This document shows positions 1 to 8,625 of a stretch of 64,000 bases of DNA, one piece after another; position 1 is the stretch's first letter; every line of letters begins with the position of its first letter. The notes under the pieces are model-generated. The model made no database searches. It was given only the letters and a program-made list of their open reading frames with translations, and had not been told where the DNA came from. The position numbers and the translations under genes are program-made. The DNA lies in assembly GCA_900315015.1 (NCBI GenBank), contig OMXJ01000004.1, forward strand, positions 62,001 to 126,000. Direction: 5' to 3'. This stretch comes from an uncultured Eubacteriales bacterium. GTDB taxonomy: Bacteria; Bacillota; Clostridia; Lachnospirales; Lachnospiraceae.

Positions 1-498
1 AAGCCTGATAGTCAGGAAATATGCTTTGTTAATGATAATGACTATGCGGGTTTTATAAAGAATTATGATAAAATAGAGGATGAGCCTGGAAATTTTGTGC
101 TAGAAGATGGAGAAATCCTTGGAAGGCATAAGGGAATCATCCATTATACCATAGGACAAAGAAAAGGCCTTGGCCTATCTCTTAAGGCGCCTTTATATGT
201 AAAGAGAATAGATCCTGAAAGAAATGAAGTGGTGCTTAGCTCTAATGAAGAGCTTTTTGCAAGTAAAATGTTAGTAAGAGATATTAATTACATGGCACTT
301 GAAGACTTTGAGGATGGCCTTGAGTGTATAGTTAAGGTACGCTATGCACATAAAGGAACGCCTGCTAAAATATACCACGAGGGTGATGGCATAAGGGTAG
401 AATTTGAGGAAAATGTACGCGCCATAACCCCGGGTCAGGCAGCAGTGTTCTATGATAATGAAGGAAGAGTCCTCATTGGAGGAATTATAGTAAAATAA
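1..498 (+). CDS. mnmA: tRNA-specific 2-thiouridylase MnmA, C-terminal part
   Basis: This is the 3' part of mnmA; the frame is open from base 1, so the start and the ATP-binding PP-loop lie outside the window. MnmA transfers sulfur to C2 of U34 in the wobble position of Lys, Glu and Gln tRNAs. The first codons read KPDSQEICFV, the conserved block that carries the second catalytic cysteine (codon at 22-24). This is followed by TIGQRKGLGLS and the C-terminal beta-barrel that packs on the tRNA, ending in the usual position. The gene ends 20 bp before rqcH and runs in the same direction, so the two are probably co-transcribed. Identity is secure from the motifs. Confidence 0.95.
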   Translation, partial: KPDSQEICFVNDNDYAGFIKNYDKIEDEPGNFVLEDGEILGRHKGIIHYTIGQRKGLGLSLKAPLYVKRIDPERNEVVLSSNEELFASKMLVRDINYMALEDFEDGLECIVKVRYAHKGTPAKIYHEGDGIRVEFEENVRAITPGQAAVFYDNEGRVLIGGIIVK

Positions 499-518
499 GA
501 CGGAGAAATAAAGAATAA

Positions 519-2333
519 ATGGCACTTGATGGAATTACAGTAAAAGCCATAGTTACAGAGATTAAGGATAAGCTGCTTGGCGGCAGGATAATGAAAATAA
601 ATCAGCCGGATGATAATACCCTTATCCTTAATATCAAGAATTATGACACTTATAAGGTTTTTATGACAATAAATGCACAGTCGCCGCTTATGTACATCTC
701 AAATGATACCTATGAGAATCCAAAACAGGCCCTGAATTTCTGTATGCTTTTAAGAAAGCACTTAGGAAGCGGAAGGGTAGTGGATATCATCCAGCCAGGG
801 CTCGAGAGAGTTGTTGGAATTAAGTTTGAGCATCTAGACGACATGGGTGATCTGTGTACAAAATTTATAATAATTGAGATGATGGGAAAATATTCCAATA
901 TCATCTTTGCAAAGCCTTCAGATGAAGCTGATAAGGAATCGCCTTTTGGAAGGCTTCAGATAATAGATTCAATAAAGCATGTATCGATGCTTGTAAGCTC
1001 GGTGCGTGAGGTTTTACCGGGAAGGTCTTACTTCATTCCTGAAACTCAGGATAAGCTAGATGCCTTTACAGTGACAGCGGAAAGATTCAGAACTGTGGTA
1101 TTAGCACATAAGGAGCCTGTACATAAGGCACTTTATATGATATTTACAGGTTTTTCGCCGCTTTTTGCAAATGAAATCTGCTTCAGGAGCTCGGTTGCCC
1201 CTGATATAGTTTGTTCATCACTTTCAGATGATGAAATAAGCCGTATTTATCAAACGATTGTATACTTCATGACAGAAATCAGCAGCGGCTCCTTTTCACC
1301 GGTCATGGTATTAGAAGGAAGAAAGCCTGTTCAGTTTTCGGCCTTTGATTTAAAATGCTATGGAGAGCCTTATGAAAAGCGTGCCTATGAATCGATAAGT
1401 ACGCTGCTTTCAGACTTCTATTCAAGGAAGGTGGCCTTTTCTGCAATGCAGCAAAAGACTGCGGATTTAAGAAAGGTCATTTCAAATTTAATAGAAAGAG
1501 ATGTAAAGAAGCTAGATCTTCAGCAGAAGCAGCTCCTTGATACCGAAAAGAGAGATAAGTATAAGGTGTATGGCGAGCTTCTTACAGCCTTTGGCTATGA
1601 GGCAAAGGGCGGAGATAAGTCCATAAAGGTAAATAATTATTATACCGGAGAGGACATAACCATTCCGCTTGATAAGGACCTTACAGCCATAGAAAATGCT
1701 AAAAAGTATTATGATAAATACGCGAAGCTAAAGAGGACCTATGAGGCTCTATCAAAGCTTACAGTAGAGACTGAAGAGGAAATAGAGCATCTTAATTCCA
1801 TTATGGTCTCAATTAATTTAGCAGCATCAGAGCAGGAGCTCGTTGAAATAAAGGAAGAGATGATACAGTCCGGCTATATGAAGCGCCGTCTAAAGAATGT
1901 AAAGGGCACTCCTAAAAAGGAAAAGAAATTCCAGCTAAAGAGCAAGCCTATGCATTATGTTACAAATGACGGCTATGATATTTATGTCGGCAGGAATAAT
2001 TATCAGAACGACATGCTTACCTTCCAGATAGCAGATGGAGGCGACTGGTGGTTCCATGCTAAAAAGATGCCTGGTTCCCATGTAGTAGTGAAGGTGAAGG
2101 AAGGTGAGCTTCCGGATAGAGTTTTTGAGCTTGCTGGAACCTTAGCAGCTCATTACTCAAGCGGCAAGGAGCAGGGAAAGGTAGAAATAGATTATTTAAA
2201 GAGAAAGGGAGTAAAAAAGCCGGCTGGCGCAAATCCTGGCTTTGTGGTTTATTACTCGAATTATTCCCTTATAGCTTCAAGTGATCTAGACCTTGTAATG
2301 GAAAAGGGAGAGCTGACGCTCTTATCAGAATAG
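519..2333 (+). CDS. rqcH: RqcH/NEMF-family ribosome quality control protein (NFACT)
   Basis: RqcH binds obstructed 50S subunits carrying peptidyl-tRNA and recruits tRNA-Ala to add C-terminal alanine tails that mark the stalled chain for degradation. The 604-residue length fits the family. It has an N-terminal NFACT-N domain, a helical/coiled-coil middle (about residues 300-450) and a C-terminal NFACT-R domain with DWWFHAKKMPGSHVV from residue 509. The N-terminal family motif that is Asp-Arg in the characterised Bacillus subtilis protein reads Glu-Arg here (E96-R97, in GLERVVG). It was formerly annotated as fibronectin-binding protein. It follows mnmA by 20 bp. Its last eight codons form the first unit of a tandem repeat array. 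Confidence 0.93.
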   Translation: MALDGITVKAIVTEIKDKLLGGRIMKINQPDDNTLILNIKNYDTYKVFMTINAQSPLMYISNDTYENPKQALNFCMLLRKHLGSGRVVDIIQPGLERVVGIKFEHLDDMGDLCTKFIIIEMMGKYSNIIFAKPSDEADKESPFGRLQIIDSIKHVSMLVSSVREVLPGRSYFIPETQDKLDAFTVTAERFRTVVLAHKEPVHKALYMIFTGFSPLFANEICFRSSVAPDIVCSSLSDDEISRIYQTIVYFMTEISSGSFSPVMVLEGRKPVQFSAFDLKCYGEPYEKRAYESISTLLSDFYSRKVAFSAMQQKTADLRKVISNLIERDVKKLDLQQKQLLDTEKRDKYKVYGELLTAFGYEAKGGDKSIKVNNYYTGEDITIPLDKDLTAIENAKKYYDKYAKLKRTYEALSKLTVETEEEIEHLNSIMVSINLAASEQELVEIKEEMIQSGYMKRRLKNVKGTPKKEKKFQLKSKPMHYVTNDGYDIYVGRNNYQNDMLTFQIADGGDWWFHAKKMPGSHVVVKVKEGELPDRVFELAGTLAAHYSSGKEQGKVEIDYLKRKGVKKPAGANPGFVVYYSNYSLIASSDLDLVMEKGELTLLSE

Positions 2334-2481
2334 TGAAAATTTTAGAGCACGCCCTTTTATAAGAAGCATGAAATATGAGAGCACGCCCTTTTATAAGAAA
2401 CATGAAAATATGAGAGCAAGCTCTTTTATAAGAAACATGAAATATGAGAACATGCCACTTTGTAAAAAAATAGAAATGTGA
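2310..2481 (+). repeat. Tandem repeat made from the 3' end of rqcH, five units of 34-35 bp
   Basis: Units start at 2310, 2345, 2379, 2414 and 2448. The first is the coding end of rqcH (GAGCTGACG... to the stop at 2331-2333 and just beyond). The others begin GAGCACGCCC or GAGCAAGCTC and share TTTTATAAGAA and CATGAAA blocks. Unit 1 and unit 3 match at about 24 of 35 positions, while units 2 to 4 are nearly identical. The array lies between rqcH and the PHP gene, and no terminator is visible there. Confidence 0.85.
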
Positions 2482-2512
2482 AATATGTATGTGTTGGTAA
2501 AGGAGGAAGAAA

Positions 2513-3403
2513 ATGATTATTTCTGATTTACATACACATTCAAGCTTTTCAACAGACTCAGAGGCACCTCAGGAGGAGATGCTCGATAGAGCAATATCCC
2601 TAGGTCTAAAGACCTATTGCTTTACAGACCATTATGATTATATCTGGCCAGAGCAATATGAGGATAGATTTATCTTTGACGTTGATAAGTATTTTGAAAA
2701 GCTTACTGCCTTAAAGCAGGCGTATAAAGGAAAGATAGAAGTTCTTATAGGAGTTGAGGAAGGACTTAGAAATGAGCCAGGCCTCCCTGAGCAGGTAAAG
2801 AGCTTTTATGATGAGATGAATTCAAAATACCCGTTTGATTTTGTAATCGGCTCAAGCCACATACTAAGATATTACGATCCTTATTATGAGGATTACTGGA
2901 GTGGTAAGCCGGCACCGGGCAAGGATTTAGGAGCACCTGATTATGCCAAAAATAAAGAAAGGCTGAGCCTTGAGGACGGTCTTAGAGAGTATTTTGAATC
3001 TATTTTATTTAATAGCAAAAACTATGATAATTATGACATCTATGGTCATCTTGATTACATAGTACGCTATGCTCCGGGACTTAGCAAGGAGGAAAAGGAT
3101 TATTCGCCTATGGATTTTAAAAATATAATTGATGAAATTCTTAAGGAAATAATAGCAAAGGGGAAGGGCATAGAAATAAATACCTCAGGAATAAAGTATG
3201 GACTTGGCTATACTCACCCGAAAGAATGGATAGTAAAGCGTTATCATGAGCTTGGAGGAGAAATAATTACCGTAGGTTCTGATGCACATCAAAAGGAACA
3301 TATTGCGTATGGCTTTGATACGGCGGCAAGTGTCCTAGAAAACAGCGGCTTTAAGTATTATTGTATTTTTAGAAATAGAAAGCCGGAATTTATTAAGTTA
3401 TAA
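2513..3403 (+). CDS. PHP-domain phosphatase, histidinol-phosphatase-like
   Basis: This is a 296-residue metal-dependent phosphoesterase of the PHP superfamily, closest in layout to the HisJ/HisK-type histidinol-phosphatases (last but one step of histidine synthesis). Metal-ligand motifs are in order: DLHTHS (residues 5-10), FTDH (37-40), VEEG (81-84), SSH (114-116), GHLD (179-182), EINTSG (221-226) and GSDAH (255-259). A strong GGAGG site lies 8-12 bp before the ATG. No his genes are nearby, so the substrate is inferred from family resemblance only; another phosphoester is possible. The stop codon is followed in the same frame by 28 further open codons (see findings). Confidence 0.85.
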   Translation: MIISDLHTHSSFSTDSEAPQEEMLDRAISLGLKTYCFTDHYDYIWPEQYEDRFIFDVDKYFEKLTALKQAYKGKIEVLIGVEEGLRNEPGLPEQVKSFYDEMNSKYPFDFVIGSSHILRYYDPYYEDYWSGKPAPGKDLGAPDYAKNKERLSLEDGLREYFESILFNSKNYDNYDIYGHLDYIVRYAPGLSKEEKDYSPMDFKNIIDEILKEIIAKGKGIEINTSGIKYGLGYTHPKEWIVKRYHELGGEIITVGSDAHQKEHIAYGFDTAASVLENSGFKYYCIFRNRKPEFIKL

Positions 3404-3536
3404 AAAGATGAGGACATTGAAATAACAGCACCAGAGAAAACTATTAATGTTATAGAATTTGTGTCTGCTTTAGTTGGCAGCATGAAATAATAATTGCAGG
3501 TTTTATTATGAAAACTAAGGAGTATAAATAGAAAGT

Positions 3537-4553
3537 ATGTACAATTTTTTAATTAAGCTAGAGAGGAAGTTTGCAAGGTATTCAATAAGGAATCTTACTA
3601 ACATAATGATGGTTATTTATGCAATCAGTTATATTATTGAAATTGCAACGCCTGAACTAATGCCTTATTTGTATTTTAATCTTTATGATATCATATATCA
3701 TTATCAGTTCTGGAGAATAATCAGTTGGGTGTTATTACCGCCGGAAGCTCTTGATATTTTTATTATATTCATGTTTATTTTTTACTGGCATGCGGGTAAC
3801 AGTCTTGAACGCTCCTGGGGAGCATTTAGGTATAATGTATTCATTTTTTCGGGTATTATATTTATGATGATTGGAGCAATATTGCTTTACTTTATTGGAC
3901 CGCATGTGTATCCTGAAATATTTGAGGTATCTAAGGAATATGGGTATGAAGTAATTTATACATCGCATCATGTATCTACTTCGTATGTTAATTTTTCGCT
4001 GTTCCTTGCTTATGCAATAACATATCCGGAATTAGAAATATACTTTATGATGTTGATTCCAATAAAAATGAAGTACATAGGCTTTGCATATGGCACCTAT
4101 ATTTTATATTCTCTGTTCAAAGTTGATGATTTAATGTATAGAGTTTATACTGTAATGACCTTGCTCAATGTAATTCTTTTAGTAGTAGTGTCAAGAAAAT
4201 TCTTCTTAACTACACCTGAAGAGAGCCGTAGACGTTATGTATTTAAAAAAGAAATACGAGAGGGCATGAAGGGCAAGTATAAGCCTAAGAAGGTAGATGG
4301 CAGTAATGTTGTTAGTTTTGCAACTGGAAAAGGGCTTGCTAGACATAGATGTGTAGTCTGTGGTAGAACAGAATTAGATGATCCAAATCTTGAATTCCGT
4401 TTCTGTTCACAGTGTGATGGTGAGTATGAATATTGCCTGGAGCATCTTCACAATCATGTTCATATAAAAAAGAATCCAGTGGCTTCTAGTGAGGAAGGGG
4501 ATTCTAAAGAAACTAAGACAGCTGAAAGTTCTCAAAGCGATAATAATTCGTAA
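3537..4553 (+). CDS. Rhomboid-like membrane protein with C-terminal zinc-ribbon, probable pseudoprotease
   Basis: The protein has 338 residues with about six hydrophobic segments (residues 20-220), then a basic linker and a cysteine/histidine-rich tail. The order of segments, the amphipathic WRIISWVLLPP stretch and LERSWGAFRY resemble the rhomboid/derlin fold. I do not see the catalytic GxSG serine motif or the partner histidine, so proteolysis is unlikely. The tail carries CVVC (272-275), CSQC (290-293), C300 and an HLHNHVH cluster (303-309), suggesting one or two zinc sites. An AAGGAG site precedes the ATG at a rather long spacing. It is followed after 6 bp by an ABC-2 permease, so it may share that operon. 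Function unknown. Confidence 0.7.
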   Translation: MYNFLIKLERKFARYSIRNLTNIMMVIYAISYIIEIATPELMPYLYFNLYDIIYHYQFWRIISWVLLPPEALDIFIIFMFIFYWHAGNSLERSWGAFRYNVFIFSGIIFMMIGAILLYFIGPHVYPEIFEVSKEYGYEVIYTSHHVSTSYVNFSLFLAYAITYPELEIYFMMLIPIKMKYIGFAYGTYILYSLFKVDDLMYRVYTVMTLLNVILLVVVSRKFFLTTPEESRRRYVFKKEIREGMKGKYKPKKVDGSNVVSFATGKGLARHRCVVCGRTELDDPNLEFRFCSQCDGEYEYCLEHLHNHVHIKKNPVASSEEGDSKETKTAESSQSDNNS

Positions 4554-4559
4554 AAAATA

Positions 4560-5708
4560 ATGATCAGATTTGAATTTAAAAAATTATTTGGCAAGGGAAA
4601 AGTTTTTTTATACCTTGTAATATTCGCCCTTCTTTTTATTTTGATAATGTATGGCTTTGGATTTGTAGGAAATAAAAAGAAGCCAGGAGCTGAGAATGAA
4701 AAGAAGGGTAAGAGATTTATCAATTTAGGGGTAGTGAATAGAGATGGTTCTGCTATTTCTGAAATGCTTATATCTTATTTTGTCGAGAATGATGAATTTG
4801 AAAAATATGTAAATATCATTGTCCCTGAATATAAAAGTCCTGATGAAGCAAAGGCTTATCTTGATGAAGAACTAAGAAAAGGAAGACTTGATATATATCT
4901 TGATATTCCCGAGGAATTTGCGGTAAAGATGTATAATCTGGAAAATCTCCCGGTAGATATTTATATTTCTGATAAAAGCCCTATGAAGGCAGCGCTTTTA
5001 TCAGAACTTTTTAGGAGCTATGGAAGCTATGTTACGGCGGCAGAAGTAGGAAGTCTTACCTTTAGAAGAGCGCTTGCAGCTGCAGGTGCGAGTATTGAAA
5101 CAATAAATTCCCTAGATGAAAGGGTTACCATAAAGCTTGTCACTAGTGCGCTAGGGAAAGATTCTTTTTTTAATAGAATAGAAGATAATGGAATAGAAAA
5201 TATTCCTATAAAGCAGTATTATATTGGAGGAGCAGTCTTTTTGCTCCTTATGATTTTTATGGCCTTTTCGGGTGTTTCCGTACTAAATGAAAATGAGTGT
5301 GGAATTTCAACAAGGCTTAAGACCTATGGAATTTCAAAAACTAAGAGTATGCTTTCAAAGCTTCCAGCGCATCTTATGCTTCTTTTTATTCTTTTTGCAC
5401 CGGTCTTTTTTGTAATAAGGAAAAGTATTCTGGTAAAAAAAGTAAATGAGCTGATGAAATTCTCTAAAGATGATTATCTGTTTTTTGCGGGTTATTTGGC
5501 ACTTATGCTAATTGGCATAGTGGCATTTATGCTCATGGCTACGGTTATAAAATCTGTGCCGGGGTATTTTACCTTTGCCTTTTCATTTATATTAGTTGAG
5601 GCGATTATCGGAGGTGCACTTATACCTATGGGCTATCTGCCTGATATGATACAAAAGTTAGCTCTATTATCGCCGTTTTACTGGAGTCTTGAACTCATAG
5701 CGCTTTAA
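4560..5708 (+). CDS. ABC-2 type transporter permease
   Basis: This 382-residue integral membrane protein has the ABC-2 layout: one N-terminal membrane segment (about residues 16-35), a soluble extracytoplasmic region of about 180 residues, then about five membrane segments from residue 222 on. Such permeases pair with an ATPase to export drugs, peptides or lipids. No ATPase gene adjoins it; the next gene but one (5919-7073) is a second, similar permease. The ATG lies 6 bp after the rhomboid-like gene and has no clear Shine-Dalgarno sequence, which suggests translational coupling. Identity as a permease is good; the substrate is unknown. Confidence 0.78.
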   Translation: MIRFEFKKLFGKGKVFLYLVIFALLFILIMYGFGFVGNKKKPGAENEKKGKRFINLGVVNRDGSAISEMLISYFVENDEFEKYVNIIVPEYKSPDEAKAYLDEELRKGRLDIYLDIPEEFAVKMYNLENLPVDIYISDKSPMKAALLSELFRSYGSYVTAAEVGSLTFRRALAAAGASIETINSLDERVTIKLVTSALGKDSFFNRIEDNGIENIPIKQYYIGGAVFLLLMIFMAFSGVSVLNENECGISTRLKTYGISKTKSMLSKLPAHLMLLFILFAPVFFVIRKSILVKKVNELMKFSKDDYLFFAGYLALMLIGIVAFMLMATVIKSVPGYFTFAFSFILVEAIIGGALIPMGYLPDMIQKLALLSPFYWSLELIAL

Positions 5709-5738
5709 AGGTGAGTCCATGAGCTTAAAGAGTTCCCT

Positions 5739-5878
5739 CATAAGGGAATAGTTAAAAGTGCTAAAATGATTCCTTGCATAAGGGAAGAGTTAAAAGTACT
5801 AAAAGGATTACTTACATAAGGGAAGAGTTAAAAGTGCCAAAAGGATTCCTTACATATAAGGTAAAACTAAATGCCGAT
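5739..5878 (+). repeat. Tandem repeat of 38-bp units between the two permease genes
   Basis: Three full units start at 5739, 5777 and 5815, each beginning CATAAGGGAA and containing GTTAAAAGT. A decayed fourth starts at 5853. The 38 bases before the first full unit (5701-5738) contain the stop codon of the upstream permease and resemble the unit only in their last third (GCTTAAAGAGTTCC). No hairpin terminator is visible here. Confidence 0.8.
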
Positions 5879-5918
5879 GTAGCAAGAAAAAGAAGTAAAT
5901 AGCAGGAGATTTCAGTTT

Positions 5919-7073
5919 ATGAAGGTTTTTACTGCCGAATTGAAAAAACGTTTGAAGCTTGGTTTTTCTGATAAGGCGTATCTTATAGTGATGCTACTTT
6001 GCGTTGCTGTCTTTGGCGTAATTGTCCATTACATTAATTCAAGGAGCGCTGAAAGCAGCAGATTTCCTATAGGAATTGTCAATGAGGATAAAAGCGAGAC
6101 TTCAAATAAGCTTGTTTTAGCACTAAAGAAGAATGCTTCTTTAAGTGTATATGAAGAAGACTTTAACGAGCTTAAAGAAAGAATGGAAAATGGAGTGCTT
6201 GAGTGCATTTTCGTGATAGATAAGGGCTATGAAGAAAAGCTCGCCTCCTTAAAAACGAGGAATCTCATTACGCTCTATAAAAGCCCGGGAGATAAAATCT
6301 CTGGCGTAATAAGTGACATTGTAGCAGGAGAAATGATGCTTGATATAATGTCCGAGATGTCGTATAATGATTATAGTGTGCGTTTTGACGAAGCAGCAGC
6401 TGAGGGAGCTGAATTATTAAGCAAGGATGAATATTATCAGATGATTTCTGAATTGAAGAAGGATCCTAAATATCAGCTTGCTTTTAATATTCATACCATA
6501 GCTGTTAGCAAGACAGAGACCGAGGCTCTAAGAGGAGACAGTGAGATAGCCTATTCAGTAGATGCCTCCTTTGTATATGAGCAGGTGATTATCTGTCTTA
6601 TGGGGCTGATAATCTCCTTCATTTCAATGACAGGAGCAGTTACTTTTATAAGCGAAGCGCGTTCGGGCGTAGGAATAAGGCTTAAATGTCTTGGAAGAAA
6701 TAAGATAGCTGCCTTTGCAGGGAACTGCCTTGGCATATTTGTGCAGCTTTCAGTTTTCAGTTTTGCCCTGGCGGCCATATTTGAGAGAAAAATGCTGCTA
6801 AAGGCTCTATTGATAAATTTTGGTTTTGCCCTTTTCTGGGAAGTGCTATGCGTAGCAATAGCCTATGCAGTGGCTTATATATTTAAAAGAGAAGAGGCTC
6901 CTGGAAGTAAGGCCTATGCAGCCTATAATTGCATATGCCTTGTTGCAGTGCTTCTTTCAGCAGCAATCTGCGTTGCATATATTTTTGAAGGTATTGTATT
7001 TGAAAAGGTTCCGGAATTTCTGCATTATACTCCGGGTCTGAAATATTTATCTTTACTATCAGAGCTATTATAA
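5919..7073 (+). CDS. ABC-2 type transporter permease, second paralogue
   Basis: This 384-residue membrane protein has the same plan as the permease at 4560-5708: one N-terminal membrane segment (about residues 20-40), a large extracytoplasmic part with a PIGIVNEDKS strand matching LGVVNRDGS in the first protein, and a C-terminal block of about five segments. The two are probably the two halves of a heterodimeric exporter. An AGGAG site lies before the ATG. As with its partner, no ATP-binding protein is encoded nearby; the ATPase must be elsewhere or the pair works without one. Substrate unknown. Confidence 0.75.
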   Translation: MKVFTAELKKRLKLGFSDKAYLIVMLLCVAVFGVIVHYINSRSAESSRFPIGIVNEDKSETSNKLVLALKKNASLSVYEEDFNELKERMENGVLECIFVIDKGYEEKLASLKTRNLITLYKSPGDKISGVISDIVAGEMMLDIMSEMSYNDYSVRFDEAAAEGAELLSKDEYYQMISELKKDPKYQLAFNIHTIAVSKTETEALRGDSEIAYSVDASFVYEQVIICLMGLIISFISMTGAVTFISEARSGVGIRLKCLGRNKIAAFAGNCLGIFVQLSVFSFALAAIFERKMLLKALLINFGFALFWEVLCVAIAYAVAYIFKREEAPGSKAYAAYNCICLVAVLLSAAICVAYIFEGIVFEKVPEFLHYTPGLKYLSLLSELL

Positions 7074-7103
7074 TAACATAATGAATAAAGAGGTTTTGTT
7101 TTC

Positions 7104-8624
7104 ATGAATAACACAGACAGATTATTAAAGGCATTAAAATCAAAGGTGGCTCCAGACCAGGAGCTTCCAGTTTTTTTTAGTGAAATGTCAACGGCTCAGT
7201 ATAAGTATGCTGTTACGACCTTTGCCTTTAATTATTACAATTACAATGAGAAGCTTGCAACAGAGGAGAATGGCTTTGCCTTTTCAGATGAGGATGTTAC
7301 CCTGCTGCATAAGGCAATAGATGAAATAGTAAGGGATGCCCTTCTTGGGGATTTTGATCCTATTGTACGTGAAAAGGCCATTTCTAAGTTAGATGCCTTT
7401 AGATTAAAGGCGAGCATGCGTACTAAGATATTAGTTACCTATGCAGACGTAGTTGCACTTTATAATTATGTTTTATCAAGACTTGAGGATTATTCCGATA
7501 ATAAGGAATATGCATATGTTGACTATGCAGATGAAAATTTTGTTACTAATACGACCAAGAGATTATATGACTTCATTTTCCATGATAAGGATAATGCAGT
7601 TATTAATGATAAAATAAGAGGAGTGCTATCTCAGCTTCCTATTAGAATGACAAAGGTAAGATTCTTTGATCTTCTTCATAATAATCTTACTCTTTACATT
7701 GGAAGTGAGGTTTCAGCCTTAAATGGAATGCTTTATAGATTAAGAAGTGCCTGCGGCCTGTTATTCTATGAGGATCCATCAAAGTCTGTGTTCGAGAGCA
7801 TTGGAAAGAGCATAGTAAGTCTTGAGACTGCTTCAAAGAGCGGCGCCTTTAAGTCAGGAATGTCAAAGGAAATGCTTGAGGGCTATGAGGCAGATGTAAA
7901 GCTTCTTGATAAGAAGATACATAAGCTCATAGAGGATTATACTCAGACAGCAGAGCTTATAAATTTCCTTTATGCAGCTCTTTTATCAAAGCCATATGTT
8001 ACCATAGATGCAAATGAAAGATTTAGGATGGTAGAGCCTGTTTTAAGGGCTGTAAATGCTAGTCTTTTAAGTGGAAATCCGGTTTCAGCTGCAGCGCTTG
8101 CTGATGAGAATTTCCAGAAGGCAGAAGGTACTCTTGAGGATGACCTTTTAAATATTAATAAGCTGAATGGTGTATTTGAAGAGGTTCAGAATGTGTGCGG
8201 AGATTTCATAGAAGCAATGAATCTCAGTGCTCAGGAAAAATGCATAAGCTATTCTAAGGATCTTGTTTCAGATTCTATTTTTGCAGCACTTTCAGACAAT
8301 AAGGAAGAAAATACTGACATGCTTTCTGAAGAAACCCTTTCAGATGGCAAGGGCGGTATAAAGGAAAATGTTGATGCTGAGATGATCGAAAAGGTATTTG
8401 AAGGTCTTAAGGAGCTGTTTGAAAATGGCTTTAGCGGTTCAAAGCAGTTATCAAGAGCAAGAATGGCAGCAGCAATTTCGAACTTCAATGTATTTTTCCA
8501 GGATAATCAGGAAATCGTGGATTATATAAGACATGTTTTAACTGCCTGTCACGACAGAAATGAGCTATGTGCAAGCATTCAGCTTGAAGATCAGCTCATG
8601 ATGGGAGATGCAGAAGAAATCTAA
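7104..8624 (+). CDS. Unrecognised soluble helical protein
   Basis: The 506-residue protein has no signal peptide or membrane segment, and I recognise no domain. The composition (many Leu, Lys, Glu, Asp; few Gly, Pro) and spacing of hydrophobic residues suggest an almost all-helical protein. Residues about 395-430 are acidic and look disordered (NKEENTDMLSEETLSDGKGG). It starts 30 bp after the second permease with an AGAGG site, so it may belong to that operon. A 14-bp repeat array follows the stop codon directly. The length and normal codon use make it a real gene; the function is unknown. Confidence 0.8.
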   Translation: MNNTDRLLKALKSKVAPDQELPVFFSEMSTAQYKYAVTTFAFNYYNYNEKLATEENGFAFSDEDVTLLHKAIDEIVRDALLGDFDPIVREKAISKLDAFRLKASMRTKILVTYADVVALYNYVLSRLEDYSDNKEYAYVDYADENFVTNTTKRLYDFIFHDKDNAVINDKIRGVLSQLPIRMTKVRFFDLLHNNLTLYIGSEVSALNGMLYRLRSACGLLFYEDPSKSVFESIGKSIVSLETASKSGAFKSGMSKEMLEGYEADVKLLDKKIHKLIEDYTQTAELINFLYAALLSKPYVTIDANERFRMVEPVLRAVNASLLSGNPVSAAALADENFQKAEGTLEDDLLNINKLNGVFEEVQNVCGDFIEAMNLSAQEKCISYSKDLVSDSIFAALSDNKEENTDMLSEETLSDGKGGIKENVDAEMIEKVFEGLKELFENGFSGSKQLSRARMAAAISNFNVFFQDNQEIVDYIRHVLTACHDRNELCASIQLEDQLMMGDAEEI

Positions 8625-8625
8625 A

